Source of the DNA: a virus
IMG/VR virus record: IMGVR_UViG_3300042691_006893
Coordinates: 1 to 32,370 of that record
DNA length: 32,370 nucleotides
Strand: one strand, 5' to 3'
Below, one piece after another: positions 23,455 through 31,417 of this stretch (position 1 is its first letter; each line of letters opens with the position of its first letter). The notes beneath the pieces are model-generated. The model saw only the letters and a program-made list of their open reading frames with translations. It had not been told where the DNA came from and made no database searches. The position numbers were made by a program, and so were the translations under genes.

Positions 23455-23613
23455 ATGCCGTTAAAATCAGGAAAATCAGCAAAAACAATCAGTAGAAACA
23501 TTTCTTATGAAATGAAGAAAAACCCAGAAATGAAACAAAAACAAGCCGTTGCTATTGCGCTATCAAAAGCAGGAAAAAGCAAACCAAAAATGGCTAAAGC
23601 AAAGAAAAAATGA
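23455..23613 (+). CDS. DUF6496-like small Lys-rich protein (52 aa)
   Basis: Short gene missed by length filters. Starts at ATG 23455 ([20 protein letters not shown]), contains [19 protein letters not shown] and ends in a Lys-rich tail; stop at 23611-23613 overlaps the following ATG (ATGA). The pattern [34 protein letters not shown] is a widespread small phage protein motif. Likely nucleic-acid binding because of the charge. Function otherwise unknown. Confidence 0.75.
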   Translation: MPLKSGKSAKTISRNISYEMKKNPEMKQKQAVAIALSKAGKSKPKMAKAKKK

Positions 23614-23951
23614 ATAACGCTTTAATCAAATTAGCGTACAAACCAATTAACAGAAGTCAAAAGCGAGAAGCATTAAAGGAAAAGAAAAAAATTCTGGAAA
23701 TGCTTCTTACTATTGAACTTAATTTTACAGATCAATTATTTCAAGATAGTTACGATTATTTAGAATTGTATAATTTCTATTTAGACTTATATTGTTTGAC
23801 TGCACAAAAAATAGTTTTAGAGCAGAAGCCAGTATTTTTTAAACCGAACTTTTACTATTTTGAAACACAATACAAACCGAGTGAAAATATTAATAAAATA
23901 TCCAACACGAAGCAGACCGCAGAAGTTTTTGGAAACGCTGAAACAAATTAA
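23610..23951 (+). CDS. hypothetical protein (113 aa)
   Basis: Helical, soluble product ([43 protein letters not shown]). Overlaps the previous small gene by ATGA and the following glycosyltransferase gene by about 70 bases. The last 25 residues overlapping the next gene look unstructured, so the C-terminus could be coded only because of the overlap. No family recognised. Confidence 0.5.
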   Translation: MNNALIKLAYKPINRSQKREALKEKKKILEMLLTIELNFTDQLFQDSYDYLELYNFYLDLYCLTAQKIVLEQKPVFFKPNFYYFETQYKPSENINKISNTKQTAEVFGNAETN

Positions 23952-24549
23952 TTCACTTTCAGCAGATTTATCAAACATACATTTATTAGTTAGTTATGAC
24001 GCAGACGATAAAACAATGTCTGACGAAGTAATTGCTAAAGCGAAAACATATTTTCATAATGGAGAATTTATAAAAGGACTTTCTGCAAATAAAATACACG
24101 CTTGTAATAGAGATATAACTACAACAAAATTTAAGTGGGATATTTTAATACTTATGTCTGACGATATGGTTTGCCAGTGCAGAAATTGGGACAATATATT
24201 AAGGGCAGAAATGAAACAATATTTTTCAGATAAAGACGGTGTATTGTGGCATAATGACGGCTATACTGGAACTAAATTAAATACAATGTGTATTTTAGGC
24301 AGGAAGTATTTTAATCGTTTTAATTACATTTATCACCCAGAATATCTTTCATTATGGTGCGATAATGAATTTATGGAAGTAGCTAATAAGTTAGGCAAAC
24401 AAAAGTATTTTGAGAAAGTTTTATTCAAACACGAACACCCTGCAAACAATAACGAAAAAAGAGATAATTTATTATTGCATAATGAAACGTTCTTTAGTCA
24501 AGATAAAAAAACATTTATAACGCGTAAAGAAAAGAATTTTGGACTATGA
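23881..24549 (+). CDS. glycosyltransferase-like protein (GT-A fold)
   Basis: Start set at GTG 23881, just before [19 protein letters not shown], the usual first strand of these enzymes; an in-frame TTG at 23860 is an alternative. The nucleotide-binding region has LLVSYDADDKTMSD (36-48) and LMSDDMV with the DDM (DxD-like) motif at 94-96. C-terminal PEYLSLWCDNEFMEVANKLGK and HEHPAN are like family-2 type enzymes. First of a three-gene sugar-modification unit (with 24546 and 25097), the start of the next gene overlapping by ATGA. Sugar and acceptor unknown. Confidence 0.7.
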   Translation: MKILIKYPTRSRPQKFLETLKQINSLSADLSNIHLLVSYDADDKTMSDEVIAKAKTYFHNGEFIKGLSANKIHACNRDITTTKFKWDILILMSDDMVCQCRNWDNILRAEMKQYFSDKDGVLWHNDGYTGTKLNTMCILGRKYFNRFNYIYHPEYLSLWCDNEFMEVANKLGKQKYFEKVLFKHEHPANNNEKRDNLLLHNETFFSQDKKTFITRKEKNFGL

Positions 24550-25100
24550 TTTTGTCAATACTAATACCAACGCTTACAGAAAGAGTATTTTATTTAGATA
24601 AACTTTTAAAGCAGTTAAATAAACAGATCGAATTTTGTAATGCAAAAGATAATGTAGAAATACTTATTAATTCAGACAATAGAGAAAAAACAACTGGCTT
24701 AAAAAGAAACGAATTACTTAAAATAGCAAAAGGCGAGTATGTTTGGTTTATAGATGACGATGACGAATTATATCCGGGTGCTATAAATGCGGTTCTGGAA
24801 GCAGCAAAGAAAAAACCAGATTGTATGGCAATAAATGGAACTATGACAACAAACGGAAGAAACGAAGAAAGATGGTTTATTGCAATTAATAATTCATATG
24901 AAAAAAGAAACGGGGTTTATTATCGTTACCCAAACCATATAACACCTATAAAACGCGAATTAGCGACTAAAATAAAATTTCCGAATAAGACGTTAGGCGA
25001 AGACTTCGATTATGCTACTGCTCTTAAAAAAGCCAAATTATTAAAAACAGAAGAAGTAATTAAACTACCAATATATCATTATCAATACAGAAGAAAATGA
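24546..25100 (+). CDS. family 2 glycosyltransferase
   Basis: MILSILIPTLTERVFYLDKLL is the typical first strand of GT2, ILINSDNREKTTGLKRNELLKIAKGEYVWFIDDDDEL has the DxD at 70-73. C-terminal part shows ERWFIAINN and TLGEDFDYATAL, with the ED motif used as catalytic base region in GT2. Length 184 is at the short end but contains the whole catalytic domain. Adjacent in frame-overlap with glycosyltransferase and FkbM genes, so the three products probably act in sequence on one glycan. Confidence 0.85.
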   Translation: MILSILIPTLTERVFYLDKLLKQLNKQIEFCNAKDNVEILINSDNREKTTGLKRNELLKIAKGEYVWFIDDDDELYPGAINAVLEAAKKKPDCMAINGTMTTNGRNEERWFIAINNSYEKRNGVYYRYPNHITPIKRELATKIKFPNKTLGEDFDYATALKKAKLLKTEEVIKLPIYHYQYRRK

Positions 25101-25705
25101 ACTATAGCCAGAATAACGAACAGAATATAATATTAAACTATTTTAAAAATTATAAAGGAACTTTATTGGATTTAGGTGCAAACGATGGAATAACATTTTC
25201 TAATTCATATGCAGCACTACGAAGTGGTTGGAAAGGTTTATTAGTAGAAGCCAGTCCAAATGTATTTATAGATTTAGAAAAGCTTTACCGCAATAATGAT
25301 AATGTTCAATTATTAAATGTAGCAGTAGGTATGTTTAACGAAAATATTACTTTTTATGAAAGCGGAACACTATTAAATAAAGGCGATATAAGTTTAGTTA
25401 GCACAATAGACGAAGCAGAATTAAAGCGTTGGGGAAAAACTAAATTTACGCCAAAAGAAGTTAAATGTTACGACTTTAAAAGTTTAATGGAGTTATCAGA
25501 ATATAAAACCTTTGACTTAATTAGTATTGATATAGAGGGAATGGACTATAAAGTTTTAACGCAAATGAATTTAACCGATCTACAATGCAAAATGCTTATA
25601 GTTGAATACAATGGTAAGAATGAAAAAGATTATGTAGAATACGCAGGTAAATTCGGTATGAAATTACATTCAAAGAATTTAGAAAATCTTATTTTCCTAA
25701 AATAA
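25097..25705 (+). CDS. FkbM-family methyltransferase (second copy)
   Basis: SAM-binding LLDLGANDGITFSNSYA (23-39), VEASP (50-54), SISID-type motif ISIDIEGMDYKVL (142-154) with DIEGMD as the FkbM signature. Different from the FkbM at 8967-9659 in all linking sequences, so it is not a recent duplicate. It would methylate the sugar product of the neighbouring glycosyltransferases. Overlaps the previous gene by ATGA. Its last 17 bases overlap, tail to tail, the minus-strand repressor-like gene. Confidence 0.85.
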   Translation: MNYSQNNEQNIILNYFKNYKGTLLDLGANDGITFSNSYAALRSGWKGLLVEASPNVFIDLEKLYRNNDNVQLLNVAVGMFNENITFYESGTLLNKGDISLVSTIDEAELKRWGKTKFTPKEVKCYDFKSLMELSEYKTFDLISIDIEGMDYKVLTQMNLTDLQCKMLIVEYNGKNEKDYVEYAGKFGMKLHSKNLENLIFLK

Positions 25706-25853
25706 GTTTATTTACTGCGTCTGGAATTGAAATATATCTTTTCTTTTCAATTAATTCTTTACGCTGACGTTCCAAAACTTTTTCTTTTACTTCACCACAA
25801 AGTTTAATTTGAGTAGTAGTACATTCGTGTGGTAGTTTTCTATTTCCTGCCAT
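25689..25853 (-). CDS. counter-directional ribbon-helix-helix-like regulator (54 aa)
   Basis: The only convincing minus-strand gene of the window. Reads MAGNRKLPHECTTTQIKLCG from ATG 25853-25851 and stops at 25691-25689. TQIKLCGEVKEKVLERQRKEL, then KRYISIPDAVNKLI is a strand-helix-helix order with the SIPDAV turn, like ribbon-helix-helix repressors. A TATCTTTG promoter lies upstream on the same strand (25873-25880), and a perfect 19-bp palindrome (25852-25870) lies between promoter and start, arguing for autorepression. It overlaps the FkbM gene at the 3' end. Its target could be both divergent units. The family call is by pattern, and the gene is too short for certainty. Confidence 0.65.
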   Translation of the reverse strand: MAGNRKLPHECTTTQIKLCGEVKEKVLERQRKELIEKKRYISIPDAVNKLILGK

Positions 25854-25870
25854 AATTATATTATAATTAT
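25852..25870. promoter_or_regulatory. palindromic operator candidate
   Basis: ATAATTATATTATAATTAT: nine bases mirrored around one T (25861), no mismatch. It overlaps the expected start of the minus-strand transcript, which suggests that bound repressor blocks transcription. A+T-only palindromes can arise by chance in such DNA, but the placement is precise. Confidence 0.55.
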
Positions 25871-25872
25871 AA

Positions 25873-25880
25873 CAAAGATA
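25873..25880 (-). promoter_or_regulatory. minus-strand promoter (-7 TATCTTTG) of the regulator gene
   Basis: Plus-strand CAAAGATA reads TATCTTTG on the minus strand, an exact consensus. The start codon lies 20 bases further, with the palindrome in between. This supports the reality of the gene at 25689-25853. Confidence 0.7.
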
Positions 25881-25914
25881 AAAAATAAATAGAACTTACA
25901 AATAATTAAAAATA

Positions 25915-25922
25915 TATTTTTG
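25915..25922 (+). promoter_or_regulatory. plus-strand promoter (-7 TATTTTTG) for the head operon
   Basis: TAnnTTTG match 20 bases before the ATG at 25942. With 25873-25880 it forms a divergent pair about 35 bases apart. Probably drives scaffold and capsid genes. Confidence 0.55.
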
Positions 25923-25941
25923 CTATTAAATAAATTAAATA

Positions 25942-26154
25942 ATGGCTACAATAATAGCAACACTATCAAACGGAAACTTGTTTGAATTTCCAGAAGAAAA
26001 TATTTCAAACGTAAAAAGAATGTTGGGCGGTCAGATCGTTTCATTTGACTATAAGAGGGAAGCAGAAGATACAGATTTTACAGAAGTAAACGAAGAAACT
26101 ACTGCAGAAGAAGTAAAGACCACTAAAAGAGGTCGTAAAAAAGTAACCAATTAA
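25942..26154 (+). CDS. small conserved-looking protein before scaffold (70 aa)
   Basis: MATIIATLSNGNLFEFPEEN with a beta start, a helix NVKRMLGGQIVSF, an acidic stretch (EDTDFTEVNEETTAEEV) and a basic tail (KTTKRGRKKVTN). Contiguous with the scaffold gene (11 bases). May be a small head-assembly or decoration protein; no family recognised. Confidence 0.55.
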   Translation: MATIIATLSNGNLFEFPEENISNVKRMLGGQIVSFDYKREAEDTDFTEVNEETTAEEVKTTKRGRKKVTN

Positions 26155-26165
26155 ATTAAATAAAT

Positions 26166-27020
26166 ATGGCAAATTTAGCAGAAACGCTAACTGCATTATT
26201 CGAGAATGTTGGGTTGGATAATCAAAATCCAGCTATTATAGAAATGCAAAAAAAACTGGCAGCTACGGAAGTAGACGATAATTTCGTTTCTAAAGTAAAC
26301 GAATTTAAAACGCGACTAACGATTGACGCTGCAAAAAATAACCCAGATTTAAAAAAGCATTTTACTGCTACTGTTCTGAATGGTTTAGATACTGAATTAT
26401 CTAATACTATGAATGAATTAGAACTTGCCGAAGAAATAAAGCAAGAACTATTAGCTGAAAAAAATTCTTATAAGCGTTCTTCATTATTAGCGAAGAAAGT
26501 TAAAGATTTAGAAGCGGCTAAAGTTGGTGCAAACAAAGGCGATAAAGCAGAAATGCAAAAGCAAATTGACGCTTTAAATCAACAAATATTAGCTGAAAAA
26601 ACCAATTCTGTAAACGCAGTAAAGGCAAAAGAAGCAGAATATAATGATAGATTTAAAGGTATGTTGATGAACCAGTTTTTATCAGCAAAACAAATCGTTG
26701 ATTATGCAAAAGACGAAAGTTATTTATTAGCTAAAACAAAGATAGTAAACGAACTAAAGTCAAAGGGTTATAATGTTCAATTAGAAAATGATGCTTTAAG
26801 ATTAACCAATACAGATGGAAGCGACGTGTATGTAGAAAACAAGAAAATTGATTTCAATACATTTGCTGAAAGCGTTTTGGCTAATAATAAATTGATTGTA
26901 ACCGCTGCGGCTTCCAGTGGTACACCACCAAAAACAGTTATCACAACACCGACAAATACTAACGTAAACAATAGTAAATTTTCGGCAGCTATGGATAATT
27001 TGTTATCAGAAGTCAGTTAA
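26166..27020 (+). CDS. putative head scaffolding protein
   Basis: 284 residues, highly helical and acidic, with a long coiled coil (NELELAEEIKQELLAEKNSYK ... AEMQKQIDALNQQILAEK, about residues 75-165), a globular-looking part with FLSAKQIVDYAKDESYLLAK and a C-terminal short helix SKFSAAMDNLLSEVS after a Thr/Pro/Asn-rich linker. Location directly before the major capsid gene and the coiled coil with a C-terminal helix fit scaffolding proteins of tailed phages. No protease motif seen. Confidence 0.75.
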   Translation: MANLAETLTALFENVGLDNQNPAIIEMQKKLAATEVDDNFVSKVNEFKTRLTIDAAKNNPDLKKHFTATVLNGLDTELSNTMNELELAEEIKQELLAEKNSYKRSSLLAKKVKDLEAAKVGANKGDKAEMQKQIDALNQQILAEKTNSVNAVKAKEAEYNDRFKGMLMNQFLSAKQIVDYAKDESYLLAKTKIVNELKSKGYNVQLENDALRLTNTDGSDVYVENKKIDFNTFAESVLANNKLIVTAAASSGTPPKTVITTPTNTNVNNSKFSAAMDNLLSEVS

Positions 27021-27039
27021 TCTATTAATATAAAAAAAA

Positions 27040-28155
27040 ATGTCAGTAACATTAGGACAAGGCTTTAGACCTTATTTGCTTCGCGCAGCTAATTCCATTT
27101 TTGGAGATGCTGCTTATCCCGGTTATAAATTAGACCCGCAAGGTTTTTTAAATCTTTTGCAGTCTCAAAACAAACCACAAGTATTAACATTAAATAACGC
27201 TGCAGGACATAAGAACACAGTTCAAGTTTCTTACAAGCAAAGATTTACAAAAGACTTCACAGATACTTCAAAATCTTGTGACGTTACTTCTGTACTTTCA
27301 CGTCAAGAAGCTTCAGTTGATCTTTCTTCTACACGTCAAATAGCTATTTATTTAGCTGACGAAACAGTTGCTCAATTCGAAGACGAAGCGTCAAGAACAG
27401 TAGCAGTAGGACAACCTGCAGGACAAATCGCAGCTGAATTGTTAGACGATATTCTACACGCAGCAAACGCAATTCTACAAGGCATTAATGACGACCTTTT
27501 AACACTTGCAGTTGCCGCAATAGGTAAAAATCGTGTAACTGGTTCAGCCGCAGCAAAAACAGTAAATTTTCCATTAAACACAACTAACTTGCCACTTAAC
27601 GCAGGAATGAATGAAATTCTTTCTGACTATAAGATTAATGGCGGTAAAGGAAGACCACAAATTGTAGGTTCTGGTTTAATGCACAACTTTATGCTTATGC
27701 AAGCAGCTAAAGGTATCGACCAGTCAGGTTTGGATACTAAAATTCAAGGTGCTGGTGCAGACTTTTATTTAGACCTTTCAGCTTCTTCTATTTTGGGTGC
27801 TAACCAAGTTATTGCATACGAACCAAACGCAGTACAAATCGTTGAGTATATGGAATACACTGGCTTTAAAGCAGGTGTTAAACCGGGTGCTTCTGTATTT
27901 GGAACTATTGCACTTCCAATGATGGTAGGCGCAGAAGTTATGCCAGTAATGTTTGATTGGCAGTTAAAATATTCTGATTGTCCAGTTACATTAACAGACC
28001 AGTATTATGGAACTTCATTGAACCTACAGAAAGGTTATAACTTTATCCTTTCTAAACAATGCGGATTGTTTACTGTACCTGCAGACGCTTACAGAGGAAC
28101 AGACGCACTTTCTGGAAACAGAGGTTCTTTGCGTTACTCTATTACAAACGTTTAG
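27040..28155 (+). CDS. major capsid protein
   Basis: 371 residues, after the scaffold gene and before a strong terminator. Features of HK97-type capsid proteins: N-terminal arm, QVSYKQRFTKDF strand, AIYLADETVAQFED helix-like segment, GSGLMHNFMLMQAAKGID, and a P-domain-like VIAYEPNAVQIVEYMEYTGFKAGVK...GTIALPMMVGAEVMPVMFDWQLKYSD. Codon choice differs from most neighbours: five of eleven Arg codons are CGY (AGA predominates elsewhere), and CTT/TCT are frequent, as expected for a heavily translated gene. Confidence 0.85.
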   Translation: MSVTLGQGFRPYLLRAANSIFGDAAYPGYKLDPQGFLNLLQSQNKPQVLTLNNAAGHKNTVQVSYKQRFTKDFTDTSKSCDVTSVLSRQEASVDLSSTRQIAIYLADETVAQFEDEASRTVAVGQPAGQIAAELLDDILHAANAILQGINDDLLTLAVAAIGKNRVTGSAAAKTVNFPLNTTNLPLNAGMNEILSDYKINGGKGRPQIVGSGLMHNFMLMQAAKGIDQSGLDTKIQGAGADFYLDLSASSILGANQVIAYEPNAVQIVEYMEYTGFKAGVKPGASVFGTIALPMMVGAEVMPVMFDWQLKYSDCPVTLTDQYYGTSLNLQKGYNFILSKQCGLFTVPADAYRGTDALSGNRGSLRYSITNV

Positions 28156-28182
28156 TAGTTAGAATAATTTAGTTGAACAAGC

Positions 28183-28214
28183 AAAAAAGGGTGGCAATTT
28201 TGCTGCCCTTTTTT
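28183..28214 (+). terminator. strong rho-independent terminator after the capsid gene
   Basis: AAAAAAGGGTGGCA (28183-28196) pairs over 14 positions (two G-T wobbles) with TGCTGCCCTTTTTT (28201-28214) around a 4-base loop. It is an A/T-flanked symmetric stem, so it could act in both directions. It probably limits transcription past the capsid gene. Confidence 0.85.
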
Positions 28215-28228
28215 ATAAAACAAAACAA

Positions 28229-29281
28229 ATGGAATGTTTAATTGATTATATAGGTTTAAAAGATTGCGATACAGATACAAGTCCAAGCGGCTTGTTTATA
28301 AATCAATTAGCAGGTGTTGAACTTGCAATGATTAATAGTATAGCAGACGAAGACCAAGCAGATTATATAGGCGTTTGGAATGACGTTCAAGCAAGAGCGG
28401 CATTAAGATTTAAGAATGACGTTAAAGCCATATTTGCAGAACGATATAAATTAAAACAAATTTATAAAAGTATTGACGTTGGAAAAGTAGTAGATACGAC
28501 AAACGTAACTACAATGTCAAATACTAAAAGAGGTTTTAAAGTAGAATTAAACTGCGATACTTCCGATTATGCACCGAGCAATTTACAAGTATTTTATGTT
28601 CAGACTTTAAACTTTTATTCTTTAACTGCGGCAAAAGTAAATATTGCTATTGAAGATTTAGATACAAATACCGAACTATTTAGTGAGGGTAGTTATGACG
28701 CAATAGTTGGTTGGAATACAATTACTATTAATCAAACATTCGTAGCCAGAAGAATATTTATAAGCGTTGAAACTAGTAATATTAATGTTCCTGCTTTAGA
28801 TATATCTACAATAAATAATAGTTTATTTTATAATTGTGGTGATTACGATTATTGTTTTGACTGCGGTTGTGGAACAGTTGGTAAAATAACTGGTATGTCA
28901 GAAGACGTAGCAACAAGCCAAGTAACATTAAATCCTACAAATACATTTGGAGTAAGCGCAATATTTTCAATTCAATGTCAGTTTGAGCCGATAGTTTGTA
29001 ATAACTTAAATGTCTTTGCAAGTGCTTGGTTATATTTATTAGGCAGTGAATTAATGGACGAAAGAATATATACAAGCAGGTTAAACGAATATACTTTATT
29101 CGATAAAGTAAAAGCAAAAGAATTAAAAAAAATATTTGAAGCAAAATATAAAGGCGGAGTTGTAGACGATATTACTTATTACGGAGAATTGAATACAACT
29201 TTAAATAGCATAAACTTAAATTTGAATGACGCTTGTTTAGAATGTAACCATTTATACCAGTTTAGAGAAGCGATATTATGA
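28229..29281 (+). CDS. hypothetical structural protein (350 aa), neck region
   Basis: Begins MECLIDYIGLKDC; Cys-rich centre (YNCGDYDYCFDCGCGTVGK, residues about 205-224), and a C-terminal helical part (LYLLGSELMDERIYTSRLNEY ... KAKELKKIFEAKYKGG). In this position phages encode head-tail connector proteins. The clustered Cys suggests metal binding or disulfides. No defined family; the following gene starts within its stop (ATGA). Confidence 0.55.
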   Translation: MECLIDYIGLKDCDTDTSPSGLFINQLAGVELAMINSIADEDQADYIGVWNDVQARAALRFKNDVKAIFAERYKLKQIYKSIDVGKVVDTTNVTTMSNTKRGFKVELNCDTSDYAPSNLQVFYVQTLNFYSLTAAKVNIAIEDLDTNTELFSEGSYDAIVGWNTITINQTFVARRIFISVETSNINVPALDISTINNSLFYNCGDYDYCFDCGCGTVGKITGMSEDVATSQVTLNPTNTFGVSAIFSIQCQFEPIVCNNLNVFASAWLYLLGSELMDERIYTSRLNEYTLFDKVKAKELKKIFEAKYKGGVVDDITYYGELNTTLNSINLNLNDACLECNHLYQFREAIL

Positions 29282-29862
29282 TTTACAACACTAACATAAG
29301 AAAGGTAGTAAATAAGTTCGAGAAAGCGTTAGAAACTATTGTAGACGAAAAATTAATGATTGAAATTGGTTCTACGATACAAGCTAATACATTAGAAAGG
29401 GTTCACGAAGATGGGTTAGATAGTAATTTGCAGAATATAGGTCAATACGATACAACAACACCAATTTATATTAACCCAGATAAAGCACCGAGAAAAACTG
29501 CAAGTAAAGCGAAAGGAATAGAGGGTTTAAAAAGAGCAGGAAAATATGGCGATACTAAATTTAAGAATGGAAAGCCACATAAAACTGCTTACAACGCAAA
29601 TTATAAAGCATTAAGGAATAAGATCGGCAGAAGAATTGATAAAGTAGATTTAAATTTTTCCGGCAAATTAAGTAAAGAATTTGGGTTGGAAGTAAAAGGA
29701 AAAAACGAAGTTGATTTAGGTTTTATAACTTCATACGGAACGGAAGTTGGTAATTCATTGGAAAAGAAATATGCTAAAAGAATTTGGGCGACAAGTGAGA
29801 ATGATTTAAAAGATATTAATACAATAATAAACGCAAAAATACGTAAGAATTTAAATGCCTAA
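29278..29862 (+). CDS. tail completion / neck-like protein (194 aa)
   Basis: Helical start (VVNKFEKALETIVDEKLMIEI) then basic, flexible part (PRKTASKAKGIEGLKRAGK) and a C-terminal FSGKLSKEFGLEVKGKNEVDLGFI. Overall outline of HK97 gp10 or Mu gpG-type head closure/tail completion proteins, and the position agrees. Overlaps previous gene by ATGA and the next by 8 bases. Family not certain. Confidence 0.55.
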   Translation: MIYNTNIRKVVNKFEKALETIVDEKLMIEIGSTIQANTLERVHEDGLDSNLQNIGQYDTTTPIYINPDKAPRKTASKAKGIEGLKRAGKYGDTKFKNGKPHKTAYNANYKALRNKIGRRIDKVDLNFSGKLSKEFGLEVKGKNEVDLGFITSYGTEVGNSLEKKYAKRIWATSENDLKDINTIINAKIRKNLNA

Positions 29863-30433
29863 ACTTCACGAAATAGTAGATAAAATTAATTTAAACATAA
29901 CTACGGGAGTGTTTAAGTCAAAGCGATTTCAGAAAGGTAAAGTTTATGGAATTGCAGAACTTGTAAGAACAGACGAAAACGAATTAAAACCTTGTTTAGT
30001 TGAAAATTCTGGCGAAGCTACTTACATAAGTATTGACGATAATTATCCATTTATTATTTATCATAGAGTAATTGGAATAAGCGCAAACGTTGAAACGGAA
30101 GTAGATTTTGGAATAAAAAAAAGAATTGAAGAAACTGCAAATATGCAATTAGTATGTTATGCAGATAGATCGAAAATACAATTTACAAAAGAAGATTTAA
30201 TTGGTGGCGTAGAAGCAGCAATGGCGTATGAAGTACCCAAAGCCGATTTAAGCGCATTAAATTTGAATTTCTGTAATATCATTCAGAATTCATTTAATAA
30301 CGATAAACAAGCGGTATATGACGCAGAATTTAACTTAAATGACTTTATGTTAAAACCTAACCATATATTGTTTAGTTTGAGTTATGATATTATAACAAAC
30401 TACGACAAGAATTGTCTTGTATTATGCGATTAA
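29855..30433 (+). CDS. putative tail terminator-like protein (192 aa)
   Basis: Starts MPKLHEIVDKINLNITTGVF, followed by beta strands (YGIAELVRTDENELKPCLVEN; IIYHRVIGISANVET) and a helical stretch (KKRIEETANMQLVC). Size, mixed alpha/beta outline and position between neck and tube genes are those of tail terminator proteins. No recognisable motif, assignment by context. Confidence 0.5.
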   Translation: MPKLHEIVDKINLNITTGVFKSKRFQKGKVYGIAELVRTDENELKPCLVENSGEATYISIDDNYPFIIYHRVIGISANVETEVDFGIKKRIEETANMQLVCYADRSKIQFTKEDLIGGVEAAMAYEVPKADLSALNLNFCNIIQNSFNNDKQAVYDAEFNLNDFMLKPNHILFSLSYDIITNYDKNCLVLCD

Positions 30434-30472
30434 AAATTTAATTGGTTTAATTAAATAAACAAATACAATAAA

Positions 30473-31024
30473 ATGGCAGCAGATATTTATTATCCGGGTT
30501 GTAGCACCGCTATCCCAGACCCAAATTGTTCAGATTGTCCACCTACAGAAAATGGTGACGTCAGGGCATTTTTCCTTGTAAAGAAAACATTTACTTTTAC
30601 TGACATTACAGATACTTCCGAATGGCAGACTGGAATATTAGCAAAAGATATTTATGTATTTCCTTACACAAGAGGAACAGTAACAGTTGCAGAAAATGTA
30701 GTTAATGGTTTTGGCGATCAAGACGAAAAATTAGATAGCTATACTTTTACTGCGGCAGTTGAAGAACCGAATTACAAAGATAATTACGGCTTTTGGAATG
30801 CTATTAAAAATGCAAGGAACTTTAAATTCGGTTACAAAACTGAAAATTATGTTCATTTAGCAGACGTAGCAGCACAATTCATTCCGAAACAAGACGTAAA
30901 AGATGGTAAAAAATCGCAAGTAAACTGGATGATTTCCGTAAAGTTTACACAAGATAATTTAATTGAACCATTTGATGCGCCAGATGGAGTATTTGAGCAG
31001 TGTATTGAAGTAATAGGTGAATAA
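30473..31024 (+). CDS. putative major tail (tube) protein
   Basis: 183 residues with beta-rich sequence (RAFFLVKKTFTFTDITD; YVFPYTRGTVTVAENV; LDSYTFTAAVEE; NFKFGYKTENYVHL; VNWMISVKFTQDN). Followed by its own terminator, as expected for an abundant virion protein, and placed after neck genes. Cys-rich start (YYPGCSTAIPDPNCSDCPP). Tail tube assignment is from context and secondary-structure outline. The codon pattern appears similar to the capsid gene (TTC, CTT frequent). Confidence 0.6.
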   Translation: MAADIYYPGCSTAIPDPNCSDCPPTENGDVRAFFLVKKTFTFTDITDTSEWQTGILAKDIYVFPYTRGTVTVAENVVNGFGDQDEKLDSYTFTAAVEEPNYKDNYGFWNAIKNARNFKFGYKTENYVHLADVAAQFIPKQDVKDGKKSQVNWMISVKFTQDNLIEPFDAPDGVFEQCIEVIGE

Positions 31025-31035
31025 TTGTTTTACAA

Positions 31036-31072
31036 TAAAGCGGTTTGAAATATAGCCGCTTTAAATTTTTTT
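31036..31072 (+). terminator. rho-independent terminator after the tail-tube gene
   Basis: TAAAGCGG (31036-31043) pairs with CCGCTTTA (31056-31063), 12-base loop, followed by seven T (31066-31072). The next gene starts 4 bases later, so it is expressed by read-through or its own promoter. Confidence 0.8.
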
Positions 31073-31075
31073 ATT

Positions 31076-31417
31076 ATGTCTTTTTGCGAAGAAATTACAA
31101 ATAATTGCGACGAATGTTATCAGTATTTAGCAGACCAATGTTCTGTTATTAGTATTATAACAGATTTAATAGAGGGCGACGAATATTATTTGCATATATT
31201 AGATAAATTTGAAAAACATTACGTTATTGAAACAATGATAGGTGAAGATGGAAAAATAACGATTGACCCGTTTTTCTTTGATAAAAAAATATTTATTAAG
31301 TCAAACGGAAAATTAGAGGTGTGGTTATCTACACAACAATATGGGCAGAATTACGACGTGCCAATAACTATTAACGATATTATTTATAATTGCATAATAG
31401 TTAGTTTTAATGAGTAA
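31076..31417 (+). CDS. hypothetical protein (113 aa)
   Basis: Starts with a Cys-containing segment (MSFCEEITNNCDECYQYLADQC) reminiscent of the Cys-rich start of the tail-tube gene upstream, then beta-rich (YYLHILDKFEKHYVIETMIG, KLEVWLSTQQYGQNYDVPI). Could be a tail-associated protein. Overlaps the next gene by 8 bases. No family recognised. Confidence 0.55.
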   Translation: MSFCEEITNNCDECYQYLADQCSVISIITDLIEGDEYYLHILDKFEKHYVIETMIGEDGKITIDPFFFDKKIFIKSNGKLEVWLSTQQYGQNYDVPITINDIIYNCIIVSFNE

